Assembly (NCBI RefSeq): GCF_007713705.1
Contig: NZ_VMSJ01000004.1
Location: 62,001 to 126,000 of the forward strand
Reading direction: 5' to 3'
From: Salinicoccus cyprini
GTDB taxonomy: Bacteria > Bacillota > Bacilli > Staphylococcales > Salinicoccaceae
Length of the DNA stretch: 64,000 nt
Of this stretch, positions 15,527-24,267 are shown piece after piece. The translations under genes were made by a program, and so were the position numbers. Numbering within the stretch: the first letter of the stretch is position 1; each line of letters begins with the position of its first letter. The notes below the pieces were generated by a model, which saw only the letters and a program-made list of their open reading frames with translations, searched no databases and was not told the DNA's origin.

Positions 15527-16580
15527 CTCTCTCCCCCTCCTTATATAATGTGATGTGGATTGTAAACCCGCCCTCATGGAATGTATTGAAGATGCCGTTG
15601 TACTTCCCGACCACTTCCTGCATGGCAAGCAGTCCCATCCCCTTTTTGACTGCTGGACGTTCCGACCCGTCATCTTTAATGGAGATTATGATGACATCCT
15701 TCTGTTCCCTGATTGCGATTCTGACGTTCTCGGCATCCGAATGCTTTCTGATGTTGGTCAGCGATTCCTTGACGATGCTCAATATATCCATCTTCATTTC
15801 ATGGTCGAGAGCGGAAGTGACGTCATATCTCAGTCGTATGTGATACCGGTCCATCTCCTTGATGTAGTCACTGATCCTTGCCTCAAGATCAATCGAGGTT
15901 TCATACAGCTGATGGATGCTTGTCCGTATATCGTCCATGCCGTCCTTCAGACGCTCCTGCAGCAGTTGAAGAGACTCTTTTATCTTTTCTTCATCCTTTA
16001 TGTATTGGAGGGATTCTATCAGCAGGATGCTTGTACTGAGTGAGTGGCCGAGCGCGTCATGCATTTCCCGTGCGATGCGATTGCGCTCATTAAGCCCCGC
16101 CATATGAACATCCTTCTCGTGATTTTTAAGCAGTTCATTATGCTGCCGTCTAAGCAGCAGGTTGTCGCTCGTCAGCTGATCCCTTATTTTCCGGTTCTCC
16201 CTTTCATATGAATCAAGCCTTGCCCTCAGATAGCTCATGTAGAGGACGAAGAGTGCAATCATCAGTAGGATGACCTCCGCTTCGATGAAAAGGAGGACCA
16301 GCGTGGCGAAGGCAATGCTCCCGTATCTTACTGCGACCACCAGTGTGAACAGCGGCATATAGAATATCCACTCTGTGCTTGCGAAGATGAAGACCAGATA
16401 GACTGCTGATACGGCAAGCACACTGTAGCGGTATTCAAACACATCCACAATGAAGAACAGGATGAAGGCAAGTAGCGCGATCACGAGGCTCGGCTCGTCA
16501 ATGGTGATGAAGTAGTACGCCGTGAGAATAAAATAAAGAACCATCTTTTCCATTACATTTATCAGGTCAGCCACCCCCAT
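15504..16580 (-). CDS. Sensor histidine kinase, HisKA_3 type (LnrJ/YfiJ-like)
   Basis: A 358-residue membrane sensor. About five hydrophobic segments fill residues 13-117, followed by a coiled-coil linker and the HisKA_3 box NERNRIAREMHDALGHSLS with phosphoacceptor His174; the HATPase domain shows SLTNIRKHSDA and GMGLLAMQE. There is no extracellular domain of note, so sensing probably occurs within the membrane, as for DesK-like and LnrJ-like kinases. The ATG at 16580 lacks a clear ribosome site; internal starts near residue 10 are possible. It overlaps the regulator gene by 23 bases and diverges from the ABC operon. Confidence 0.88.
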   Translation of the reverse strand: MGVADLINVMEKMVLYFILTAYYFITIDEPSLVIALLAFILFFIVDVFEYRYSVLAVSAVYLVFIFASTEWIFYMPLFTLVVAVRYGSIAFATLVLLFIEAEVILLMIALFVLYMSYLRARLDSYERENRKIRDQLTSDNLLLRRQHNELLKNHEKDVHMAGLNERNRIAREMHDALGHSLSTSILLIESLQYIKDEEKIKESLQLLQERLKDGMDDIRTSIHQLYETSIDLEARISDYIKEMDRYHIRLRYDVTSALDHEMKMDILSIVKESLTNIRKHSDAENVRIAIREQKDVIIISIKDDGSERPAVKKGMGLLAMQEVVGKYNGIFNTFHEGGFTIHITLYKEGERDEHNHSG

Positions 16581-16581
16581 T

Positions 16582-16597
16582 CATGACAGATGTCATG
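16582..16597. promoter_or_regulatory. Inverted repeat in the kinase/ABC divergent region, candidate regulator site
   Basis: CATGACA-GA-TGTCATG is a perfect inverted repeat sitting directly upstream of the kinase start and about 85 bases upstream of the ABC operon. Size and symmetry suit a dimeric LuxR-type response regulator. Confidence 0.5.
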
Positions 16598-16679
16598 TGC
16601 AGTCATTATTCTATACACTAACGCAGAACTTAATAACAGTATAAACTGAAAGCATCAATCAATACAGGGGGATATTGCC

Positions 16680-17609
16680 ATGATCAGAATGGAGAACGTC
16701 GTCAAAAGATATAATGAGCTGATCGCACTGGACCATTTTTCTTTTGCAGCAAAAGAAGGAGAAATCATCGGACTGCTCGGTCCGAATGGATGCGGCAAGA
16801 CCACCGCAATCAACTGCATGCTGTCACTACTTACTTTCGACAAAGGAGAAATCGAGATATTCGGCCAGCAGGTGCATCCGAACAACAATGCGGTCAAAAG
16901 CCGAATCGGCATCGTACCCCAGGAGCTGGCCATCTTCGACAAGCTGAATGTCTACGAGAACATCGACTTCTACTGTGGACTCTATGTGACGGACCGCAAG
17001 AAACGCAAGGCGCTTGTTGAGGAGGCGATCGAGTTTGTGGATCTCGGCAAGTACCGCAAGTTCGTTCCAAAGAAGCTGAGCGGCGGCCTGAAACGACGCC
17101 TCAACATTGCTTGCGGAATCGCGCATAAGCCGGCGCTTCTGTTCATGGATGAGCCGACGGTCGCAGTCGACGCACAGAGCAGGAACTTCATACTGGAAGG
17201 CATACGTAAAATGAAAGCCCAGGGAACGACCATCATCTATACAACCCACTACCTGGAAGAGGCCGAGCAACTGTGCGACCGCATGGTAATCATGGATTCC
17301 GGTCGTAATATTGCTTCCGGTACTGTCCATGAGCTGCAGAACACAATCTCCACGCAAGAACGGATTGAAGTCGGCTTCATTACAGAAGATCAGACAATCG
17401 AGGCACAGCTTGAAGAGCTGCCCCACGTCGTAAAGGTGACAAAAAGAAATGGAAACTACCTGATCCATTTTGAAAAGCAGGAGAACAATCTGCCGGATCT
17501 CATCAAGTTCATGGAATCAAGAGGTATGAGCTATACGGAGCTTTCAAGTGAGCGGTCGACACTGAGTGACATCTTTCTCGAACTCACAGGAAAGGAGCTG
17601 AGGGACTGA
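16680..17609 (+). CDS. ABC transporter ATP-binding protein (LnrL/YfiL-like)
   Basis: A 309-residue ATPase. Walker A is GPNGCGKTT near residue 40, the Q-loop VPQE follows, the signature is LSGGLKRRL, Walker B is LLFMDEPTVAVD and the H-loop is TTHYLEEAEQL; the C-terminal 80 residues form the extra domain typical of drug- or lipid-export ATPases. GGGGG precedes the ATG. Its stop overlaps the first permease start (TGATG). The three genes divergent from a two-component system resemble lnrJK-lnrLMN, which confers linearmycin resistance in Bacillus subtilis; the substrate here is unproven. Confidence 0.9.
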   Translation: MIRMENVVKRYNELIALDHFSFAAKEGEIIGLLGPNGCGKTTAINCMLSLLTFDKGEIEIFGQQVHPNNNAVKSRIGIVPQELAIFDKLNVYENIDFYCGLYVTDRKKRKALVEEAIEFVDLGKYRKFVPKKLSGGLKRRLNIACGIAHKPALLFMDEPTVAVDAQSRNFILEGIRKMKAQGTTIIYTTHYLEEAEQLCDRMVIMDSGRNIASGTVHELQNTISTQERIEVGFITEDQTIEAQLEELPHVVKVTKRNGNYLIHFEKQENNLPDLIKFMESRGMSYTELSSERSTLSDIFLELTGKELRD

Positions 17610-18667
17610 TGGTGATTCTACGCATGATCAGATACTTGATCAGTATCAATTTCAAGGACTTCGGCTACTGGTTCTGGACCTTATGCTATCCGCTCCTGAT
17701 GTGCGGATTGTTCACAATGACCACATCGAGTATGGGGGGTACGGAAATCGAAGACATAGAAGTCGGTATCGAACCCGGGCATCCCGTGACGGAAGTGCTC
17801 GGCACCATCGATTTCATCGTTCTCACGGAGCTTGGTGAAAGCGAGGCTGTGGACAGGATGAAAGCAGGCGAGATGGCCGGCTACGTGCATGGCAGCACTG
17901 AACTTGAACTGCTCGTGACAGAGACGGGCATCAACCAGACGATTCTCCAGTCGGTGCTGGATCAGATCAGGAATGTCAGCGCGTCCGGCATCCCTTTCCA
18001 AAATTTCGACTATGATCAGGAGTACATCATTCCGAACAGCCAGAATGCTGAACCGGAAACCGTACTGTTCTATGCATTGATCAGCATGATCTCCATCTAC
18101 GGCATGTTTTCGGCCATCGAATTCGTTTCAACAGTGCAGCCGAACTTGAGCCTGATGGGCGCACGATTCTCAGCCAGCCCATACAGCAAATACAAATTCC
18201 TCTTTTCAAGTGTCGCCAGCTCTCTGCTGCTGAATGTACTATCCAATACAGTTGTCCTCTCGGCCATCGCCATATTCTATCAGATGTCGCTCTTCACCGA
18301 GCTGTGGTCGACCCTTCTGTTGATTTTCATTGCCAACATGACCGGAATCGGCCTTGGACTGTTCATCGGTCTGATTCCAGGCATCAATGCCAATATCAAA
18401 ACGACCTTTGCAGTCATCTTCATGATTACTCTGTCGTTCCTGGCCGGGCTGATGGGTCCCGAAATCAGAACAATCATCGGTGAAAATATGCCGTGGCTGA
18501 ACACCTTGAACCCGCTTGCCAGAATGACGGATACGATGTACAGGATCAACTTCCTCGGCAACTACAGTGACTACCTGCCAACAATCGGTCTGCTCCTGGC
18601 ATATGCACTGCTGCTCTTTGGCGTGACACTACTTGTATTGAGGAGGAAACAATATGACAGTATTTAA
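17609..18667 (+). CDS. ABC-2 type permease, first subunit (LnrM/YfiM-like)
   Basis: A 352-residue membrane protein with one N-terminal segment (about residues 22-40), an extracellular stretch of roughly 120 residues and five to six C-terminal segments (about residues 150-345). This is the ABC-2 exporter layout. It starts on the last base of the ATPase stop codon and overlaps the second permease by 14 bases. The two dissimilar permeases probably form a heterodimer with the ATPase dimer. Confidence 0.85.
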   Translation: MVILRMIRYLISINFKDFGYWFWTLCYPLLMCGLFTMTTSSMGGTEIEDIEVGIEPGHPVTEVLGTIDFIVLTELGESEAVDRMKAGEMAGYVHGSTELELLVTETGINQTILQSVLDQIRNVSASGIPFQNFDYDQEYIIPNSQNAEPETVLFYALISMISIYGMFSAIEFVSTVQPNLSLMGARFSASPYSKYKFLFSSVASSLLLNVLSNTVVLSAIAIFYQMSLFTELWSTLLLIFIANMTGIGLGLFIGLIPGINANIKTTFAVIFMITLSFLAGLMGPEIRTIIGENMPWLNTLNPLARMTDTMYRINFLGNYSDYLPTIGLLLAYALLLFGVTLLVLRRKQYDSI

Positions 18668-19784
18668 ATCCATACTCCTCCACTTCTGGAAGTATAAGTA
18701 CCTGATGCTGATTTTTCTGACCGCTTTTTTCATCTTTGCATTCGGATTTTCACAGAACAGCGGCGGTCAGGCTTATGAAAGTGAAGCGCTCGACCTGAAA
18801 GTCATCGACCAGAGCCGCAGTGAAATCAGCAGAGGATTCATAGACTACCTCTCTTCGGACAATACTGTGGAGGTGGTGGATGACAGTACGGATTTTGGCG
18901 CACTCGAAGAAGAGATATTTCTTGGTATCAGTGACGGCATCATTCGAATACCTTCCAATCTCGAAGAACGGCTTGCCGATGCCGCACCGGCTGTCGAAGT
19001 CATCAGCGATCAGAGGGGCATGGCTCATCTGCAGATTGAAAACGTTGTGAACCGCTATTTCATCTTCCTGGACGCTGAACAATCGACTTCCAGTGAAGTG
19101 GACATCGAACAGATGAACGCACTCCTTGCGGATGGAGTTCCCGTAGAGCTTCACGAGTCTGTGGATGTCGCCTCCCAGAACAACTTCAGCTATATGAGCA
19201 CCTTCATCAGCTTCGCAGGCTACTGGATCATGCTTTTCCTGCTCATCATCGTCGGCAACGTCATGTCCGAGTTCAATACGACAGAACTGAGACAGCGTAT
19301 CGACGTCTCCCCTATGCCGACCCGGACTCTGATGGTCCAGATGATTTCGGCACAGACAGTCATCGGACTGTTCGTTGTATGTTTCATGCTTTATGGTGGC
19401 ATCATGCTGAGAGCAGGACATCTTGAAGGGATACCGCTTGTAAAGATGTTCGTTGCACTTGTGCTGATTACATCATTCACCTTGTCCATCCACTATGTCA
19501 TCGGAGCTCTGACGACGAACAAGTTCATCATAAACGGTCTCGCCAACTTCCTTGCCATCGGCATGGCCTTCATGTCCGGCATCATGGTCCCGCTTGAAAT
19601 CATGGGAGAGACGGCTCAGAATATTGCACACTACCTGCCGCTCTACCATTTCACCCAGATTTACGCAGAACCGGATATTTCATGGACTGACAGCAGCTTT
19701 CCGATATTGATTGTCGTCCTTTATACAGCGGCATTCCTGATTATCGGGATGATTCTCGAGAACAAGAAGAAAATCGCTTCATAG
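18654..19784 (+). CDS. ABC-2 type permease, second subunit (LnrN/YfiN-like)
   Basis: A 376-residue permease with the same design as its neighbour: a transmembrane helix at about residues 15-33, an extracellular domain to about residue 180 and six segments behind it. GAGGAGG lies before the ATG. A perfect 17-bp-arm terminator follows 2 bases after the stop codon, ending the operon. Confidence 0.85.
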   Translation: MTVFKSILLHFWKYKYLMLIFLTAFFIFAFGFSQNSGGQAYESEALDLKVIDQSRSEISRGFIDYLSSDNTVEVVDDSTDFGALEEEIFLGISDGIIRIPSNLEERLADAAPAVEVISDQRGMAHLQIENVVNRYFIFLDAEQSTSSEVDIEQMNALLADGVPVELHESVDVASQNNFSYMSTFISFAGYWIMLFLLIIVGNVMSEFNTTELRQRIDVSPMPTRTLMVQMISAQTVIGLFVVCFMLYGGIMLRAGHLEGIPLVKMFVALVLITSFTLSIHYVIGALTTNKFIINGLANFLAIGMAFMSGIMVPLEIMGETAQNIAHYLPLYHFTQIYAEPDISWTDSSFPILIVVLYTAAFLIIGMILENKKKIAS

Positions 19785-19786
19785 AC

Positions 19787-19825
19787 AATGAACGCCCCTG
19801 GAGCTTTGCTCCAGGGGCGTTCATT
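19787..19825. terminator. Bidirectional terminator between the ABC operon and the lipoprotein gene
   Basis: AATGAACGCCCCTGGAG and its exact complement flank a CTTTG loop, giving 17-bp arms. It separates two converging genes and abuts both stop codons. Confidence 0.85.
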
Positions 19826-20608
19826 CTACTGTTGTACTGCTTCAGGCAGTTCTATCTCACCTACATCATTGAAGGATGTGAACTCGACATCTCCGGAGAG
19901 TTCATATGTACCTTCCGCGTCTTCACCTTGCGCTTCATAAGTGATCGACTGGATGAGTGAATCGTCTTTGCCGACAACAATTTCTACATCGTTCTCCACT
20001 TTTGAAGTATCGATATTTCCGAATTCCACTGCAAACAGTTCTTCGAACGTTTCAAACACTTCGTTGCTCTGTCCTTCAAGCGTATAGATCACCTGGTCTC
20101 CATTTTCCTCCGATTCAAGTTCACTCTTGATATCGGCAAATGACAGGATTGCGTTCCTGTAGGTGACGTGATAGAGCTGATCCACATTGACCGAATCGGA
20201 TATGTCGATCCAATCCGTACCATTATTGTAGAATGTCGTCCCATCCTTTGAGATTGTACGGTCCTCACCTTCAGACATCAGATGAAGGGATGGTGGTTCT
20301 TCATCCTTGAACCTTACCTCCGCTTCGAGCATTTCAGGCTGTCCGCCATCGACAACAGCAGTAAGGTCAAGTGTCGCCTGATAGCTTTCGATCGTCTCGG
20401 CCTGCTCGAGAATCGCCGACAGCGACGCATCGTCCGTCTCTATTTCCGAGAGCTGCCTGTCTTCCGTTTCCGCTGTCGCTGTTTCGGTTGTTTCCTGTGC
20501 CGCTTCACCTGATGTCTCCTCTATATCACCCTGCTGTGCATCCTCCTGGCAGCCGGCAAGAATGGCCGTTGCCGCCACGGTGGCAAGCAGATACTTTGGT
20601 ACATTCAT
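19826..20608 (-). CDS. Secreted lipoprotein, DUF6612-like
   Basis: A 260-residue lipoprotein. The signal peptide ends in the lipobox ILAGC with lipidated Cys20, followed by an acidic, Thr/Glu-rich linker to about residue 60. The rest is a beta-rich domain with repeated strand patterns (YQATLDLTAVVDG, TTFYNNGTDWIDIS, GTYELSGDVEF) resembling the DUF6612/LolA-LppX-like clamshell fold of Bacillota. It would be anchored to the outer face of the membrane. Function unknown. It converges with the ABC exporter operon across the shared terminator. Confidence 0.8.
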   Translation of the reverse strand: MNVPKYLLATVAATAILAGCQEDAQQGDIEETSGEAAQETTETATAETEDRQLSEIETDDASLSAILEQAETIESYQATLDLTAVVDGGQPEMLEAEVRFKDEEPPSLHLMSEGEDRTISKDGTTFYNNGTDWIDISDSVNVDQLYHVTYRNAILSFADIKSELESEENGDQVIYTLEGQSNEVFETFEELFAVEFGNIDTSKVENDVEIVVGKDDSLIQSITYEAQGEDAEGTYELSGDVEFTSFNDVGEIELPEAVQQ

Positions 20609-20679
20609 ATTTCCTTACTCCTTAGAACGCTGATTTCCATAAATCATATCACGATTTTTTTCAATTCACTAATAATATG

Positions 20680-21597
20680 CTAGTAGCCCGCGCGCCTTCT
20701 CGGTGTTTTTCGAGCCTGGCTGCGCATTTCCCTGAATCGGCTGAATGTGTAGAGCGCAAGCCCGCCCCATATGAAGATATAGGCAACGGTATGGATATCC
20801 GTAAAGGCCTCTCCATACATGAAGACACCAATCAGAAGCATGATTGTCGGTGCAAAGTACTGCAGAATGCCGATCAGTGACAGACGGATGCGCTGTGCAC
20901 CGAGTGAGAACAGCAGCAGCGGGATTGCTGTGATGACACCTGTACCGATCATGATGAGACTGTCCATATTGATGCCGAAGCTGCCGACGCCACTGCCTTC
21001 GAGGAACAGGATATAGATCAGCGCAAATGGCGCCAGTACAAATGTTTCGACAGCAAGTGCAAATACGGCGTCCATATTGATGACCTTCTTGATCAGGCCG
21101 TAGACGCTGAATGACAGTGCCAGATACAGCGAAATCCATGGCGCTGAACCAAGACCGATTGCAAGATATGCCACCCCTGCAAAGACGATGATGATTGCAA
21201 CCCATTGCAGCTTTGAAAAGCGTTCACCGAGAACGACGAAACCGATCAGAATGCTGATCAGTGGATTGATGTAGTAGCCGAGGCTCGCATCCAGAATATG
21301 TCCATTATTTACAGCGATGATGTACATCAGCCAGTTCGAGGTGATGATGACCGAAGCCGCAAACAGCGCAATGATCTTCTTTTTTTCTTTGAAGATGAAT
21401 TTCAGATCTTTGTAGAATAGATGCATCCTGTTTGTCACGATGATGAAGACGATCATGAATATGAATGACCAGAACACCCTGTGGGCGATGATTTCATATG
21501 AAGAAATATCTTCAACCTGCTTCCAGTAGATGGGCAGGAATCCCCATATCAGATAGGCTCCAAGCGCAAACAGAATGCCTTTTTTATTTTCGCTCAA
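20680..21597 (-). CDS. rarD: EamA-family transporter RarD
   Basis: A 305-residue drug/metabolite-superfamily permease with ten predicted segments in two EamA repeats. The N-terminal GAYLIWGFLPIYWK and IIAHRVFWS are characteristic of RarD, linked by name to chloramphenicol resistance though its natural substrate is unclear. The C-terminal tail is basic. The gene stands alone, with terminator-like sequence on its 5' side belonging to the next gene. Confidence 0.88.
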   Translation of the reverse strand: MSENKKGILFALGAYLIWGFLPIYWKQVEDISSYEIIAHRVFWSFIFMIVFIIVTNRMHLFYKDLKFIFKEKKKIIALFAASVIITSNWLMYIIAVNNGHILDASLGYYINPLISILIGFVVLGERFSKLQWVAIIIVFAGVAYLAIGLGSAPWISLYLALSFSVYGLIKKVINMDAVFALAVETFVLAPFALIYILFLEGSGVGSFGINMDSLIMIGTGVITAIPLLLFSLGAQRIRLSLIGILQYFAPTIMLLIGVFMYGEAFTDIHTVAYIFIWGGLALYTFSRFREMRSQARKTPRRRAGY

Positions 21598-21654
21598 TTG
21601 CGCACCTCCGTTTTAGACACTACTGCAATTCTACTCCATGCACATGCCATTTAA

Positions 21655-21692
21655 AATATAAAAGAAGATTGAAACCGAAGTTTCAATCTTCT
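21655..21692 (-). terminator. Terminator of the multi-pass membrane protein gene
   Basis: On the minus strand AGAAGATTGAAAC, loop TTCG and GTTTCAATCTTCT form a perfect 13-bp stem with a stable tetraloop, followed by TTTATATTTT. Confidence 0.87.
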
Positions 21693-21700
21693 GAACAGGA

Positions 21701-22618
21701 TCATACCTGAGGCTGGGCCTGGTGCTGCTGATCCAGCCGGTCACGGCCCTTGAAGTAGTAGGCTGTGATGCTGCCGACCATGAAGTACATTACGATGAGG
21801 TAGGCGATCAGCATGAACAGGACCCCGGCCGAAAGCAGTACGATGAAGGCCGTCTCTGCGAAGAAGCCGCCGAGCAGAACTGCAGCAATGATGAAAAGTG
21901 CATAGACGATGATCGGCACCACCCATAGGATCAGATTGCTGAATATCAGCTTCATGACACTCTCTCCACTGCGGAACATGACGTCCCAGGCCATCTGGAA
22001 TTTTTCAGTCGTCGGTGTCAGCGGTTCATCGATGTAGGCCATATAGACCAGGAACATGTAGATGGTCACCAGCACATATGGAATGTATGAAAGCAGGACA
22101 ACCAGCAGATTGAGCACGATCACTGCAACGACCGAGCCTGTCTGGCCGCCTGTAGACGTGCTTTCCATATTGGAGGGATCAAAAACCGCCAGCAGTGGTG
22201 CATTGACTGCCATGGTAAGCACCTGGACGATCATACCGACTGCGAAAGAGAAAATGAAGTAGCCGATGAGTGTCAGCAGGCCCATCTTGATGACTTTGCT
22301 GTAGTTCCCTTTGCTGAATACCTTGAAGACATCTTTGAATCTGAAGTTTCGACCGCGGTATGCGGCGGCAAAATAACGCATGATGCCGACGGCTAATGGA
22401 TAGAAGACAAAAATTGCTGTAAGTATCAATAGCAGGAAGAGTGCGATGGCAGGCAGTACTGCGAGGCCGGTGTCGAGTACGAAGAATGGCACGATCATGA
22501 GCAGCCCCAGCAGGATGCAAGCCGCATAGATCAGGATAAAAACCAGTACGGATGACCAGAACGTTTTCATGTGAAGATCTCTGCCGTTGTCCTTGTAGGC
22601 GCCTTGGTATTGGAACAT
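21701..22618 (-). CDS. Multi-pass membrane protein, DUF975-like
   Basis: A 305-residue hydrophobic protein with about six membrane segments, a conserved cytosolic patch AAYRGRNFRFKDVFKVF and a Gln-rich hydrophilic C-terminus. The layout resembles DUF975 and GlpM-domain membrane proteins of Bacillota, none with an established function. AAGGAG precedes the ATG. It is divergent from the mannitol operon, sharing about 180 bases of upstream DNA. Confidence 0.7.
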   Translation of the reverse strand: MFQYQGAYKDNGRDLHMKTFWSSVLVFILIYAACILLGLLMIVPFFVLDTGLAVLPAIALFLLLILTAIFVFYPLAVGIMRYFAAAYRGRNFRFKDVFKVFSKGNYSKVIKMGLLTLIGYFIFSFAVGMIVQVLTMAVNAPLLAVFDPSNMESTSTGGQTGSVVAVIVLNLLVVLLSYIPYVLVTIYMFLVYMAYIDEPLTPTTEKFQMAWDVMFRSGESVMKLIFSNLILWVVPIIVYALFIIAAVLLGGFFAETAFIVLLSAGVLFMLIAYLIVMYFMVGSITAYYFKGRDRLDQQHQAQPQV

Positions 22619-22702
22619 GGTATTTCTCCTTTATGTATCATTTTTTCCAGTATAGCATGACAGTATTTGCCTTTTAAAACATAACATATGTTTTGTCACG
22701 AT

Positions 22703-22746
22703 TTGTGTGCCAAACTCGCTTTTTGTTTATATTGTAAGCGTACACG
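22703..22746 (+). promoter_or_regulatory. mtl operon promoter region with a possible cre site
   Basis: A weak promoter (TTGTGT with TTTATA 17 bases on) is followed by TGTAAGCGTACACG at 22733-22746, which matches the CcpA cre consensus except at two positions. Catabolite repression by CcpA would fit a mannitol operon. The downstream imperfect repeat GCGTACACGTTACACGC may belong to the MtlR site. Confidence 0.45.
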
Positions 22747-22797
22747 TTACACGCTATCATTTAGTTACAAACCAATTATTCACAAGGGGGAAAACAC

Positions 22798-24240
22798 ATG
22801 TCCGAAGAAAAGAAAGGCTTTTCACGCAAAGTTCAGGCGTTCGGTTCATTTTTGAGCAGCATGATCATGCCGAACATCGCCGCCTTCATCGCCTGGGGTC
22901 TTATTACTGCATTATTCATTGAAGCTGGCTGGTGGCCGAATGAGGACCTCGCCGGCATGGTCGGTCCAATGATCACCTACCTGCTGCCACTGCTTATTGC
23001 ATATACTGGTGGTAAGCTTGTCCATGATGTACGTGGTGGGGTTGTCGGCGCCACTGCGACAATGGGTATCATCACTGCATTTCCGGATTCACCGATGCTG
23101 CTCGGCGCTATGATCATGGGTCCACTGGGTGGCTATCTGATCAAGCAGCTCGACCGTGTCCTCGTTCCTAGAATCCGTCAGGGACTTGAAATGCTCGTCA
23201 ACAACTTCTCTGCAGGTATCCTTGCATTCCTGCTCGCACTATTCGGTTTCTACGGGCTTGGTCCAGTCGTATCATGGCTGACCAACATGCTCGGAAACCT
23301 CGTTGACATCGTCGTCGAAGCAGGACTGCTGCCACTGGCAAGCATATTCATCGAGCCTGCCAAAGTACTGTTCCTGAACAACGCTATCAACCACGGTGTA
23401 CTCACACCGCTTGCGACCGAGGAAGTGCAGGAAGCGGGACGCTCCATCCTGTTCACGCTGGAATCGAACCCGGGACCTGGTTTTGGTATCCTGCTGGCCT
23501 ACATGGTATTCGGTAAAGGTACAGCCCGCGCAACAGCACCTGGTGCAGCCATCATCCAGTTCGTCGGTGGTATCCACGAGATCTACTTCCCGTACATCCT
23601 GATGCAGCCGATACTCGTTGTTGCAGCCATCCTTGGTGGCGCGTCCGGCATCCTGACATACACGCTGTTCGATTTCGGTCTTTCCGGCCCACCGGCACCA
23701 GGCAGTATCATCGCCTACGCCGCCATGACGCCAAGAGGGGATCTGCTCATCATGCTTCTCGGTGTATTCGCAGCAACACTTGTATCATTCATCGTCGCTT
23801 CACTGCTGCTCAAGTTTACAAAACAGCCTGATGACGATATTGCAGGCGCAACGCAGAAGATGGAAGCGGCAAAAGGCAAGAAGTCCACTGTTGCAGGTAC
23901 ACTGAGCCAGTCGGAAGCGACAGCTGATGAAGCGGTCGCAACAACGTTCGACTACAGCAAGGTTGATAAAATTGTATTCGCTTGTGACGCTGGAATGGGT
24001 TCAAGTGCCATGGGAGCGGGTATGCTTAAGAATAAGTTCAAGAAAGCAGGACTCGACATCGAAGTGACGAACTCTGCAATCAACCAGCTCAAAGGTGACG
24101 AAGACATCATCATCACCCAGAAAGTACTGACTGAACGCGCTGAAAGCAAAGTGCCGACTGCCAAACACATTTCAGTCGACAACTTCCTGAACAGCCCGAA
24201 ATACGATGAATTGACAGAAGAACTGAAGAAACAGCAATAG
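22798..24240 (+). CDS. mtlA: PTS mannitol-specific EIICB component
   Basis: A 480-residue permease that takes up mannitol and phosphorylates it to mannitol-1-phosphate. The EIIC domain (about residues 10-345, with GGIHEIYFPYIL) is followed by a charged Ala/Glu-rich linker and an EIIB domain whose phosphorylated Cys396 lies in FACDAGMGSSAMG. The EIIA domain is absent and supplied by mtlF, as in staphylococci and Geobacillus. AAGGGGG precedes the ATG. First gene of mtlA-mtlR-mtlF-mtlD. Confidence 0.96.
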   Translation: MSEEKKGFSRKVQAFGSFLSSMIMPNIAAFIAWGLITALFIEAGWWPNEDLAGMVGPMITYLLPLLIAYTGGKLVHDVRGGVVGATATMGIITAFPDSPMLLGAMIMGPLGGYLIKQLDRVLVPRIRQGLEMLVNNFSAGILAFLLALFGFYGLGPVVSWLTNMLGNLVDIVVEAGLLPLASIFIEPAKVLFLNNAINHGVLTPLATEEVQEAGRSILFTLESNPGPGFGILLAYMVFGKGTARATAPGAAIIQFVGGIHEIYFPYILMQPILVVAAILGGASGILTYTLFDFGLSGPPAPGSIIAYAAMTPRGDLLIMLLGVFAATLVSFIVASLLLKFTKQPDDDIAGATQKMEAAKGKKSTVAGTLSQSEATADEAVATTFDYSKVDKIVFACDAGMGSSAMGAGMLKNKFKKAGLDIEVTNSAINQLKGDEDIIITQKVLTERAESKVPTAKHISVDNFLNSPKYDELTEELKKQQ

Positions 24241-24267
24241 TCTGAATGAACCAAAGGAGGTACCATT

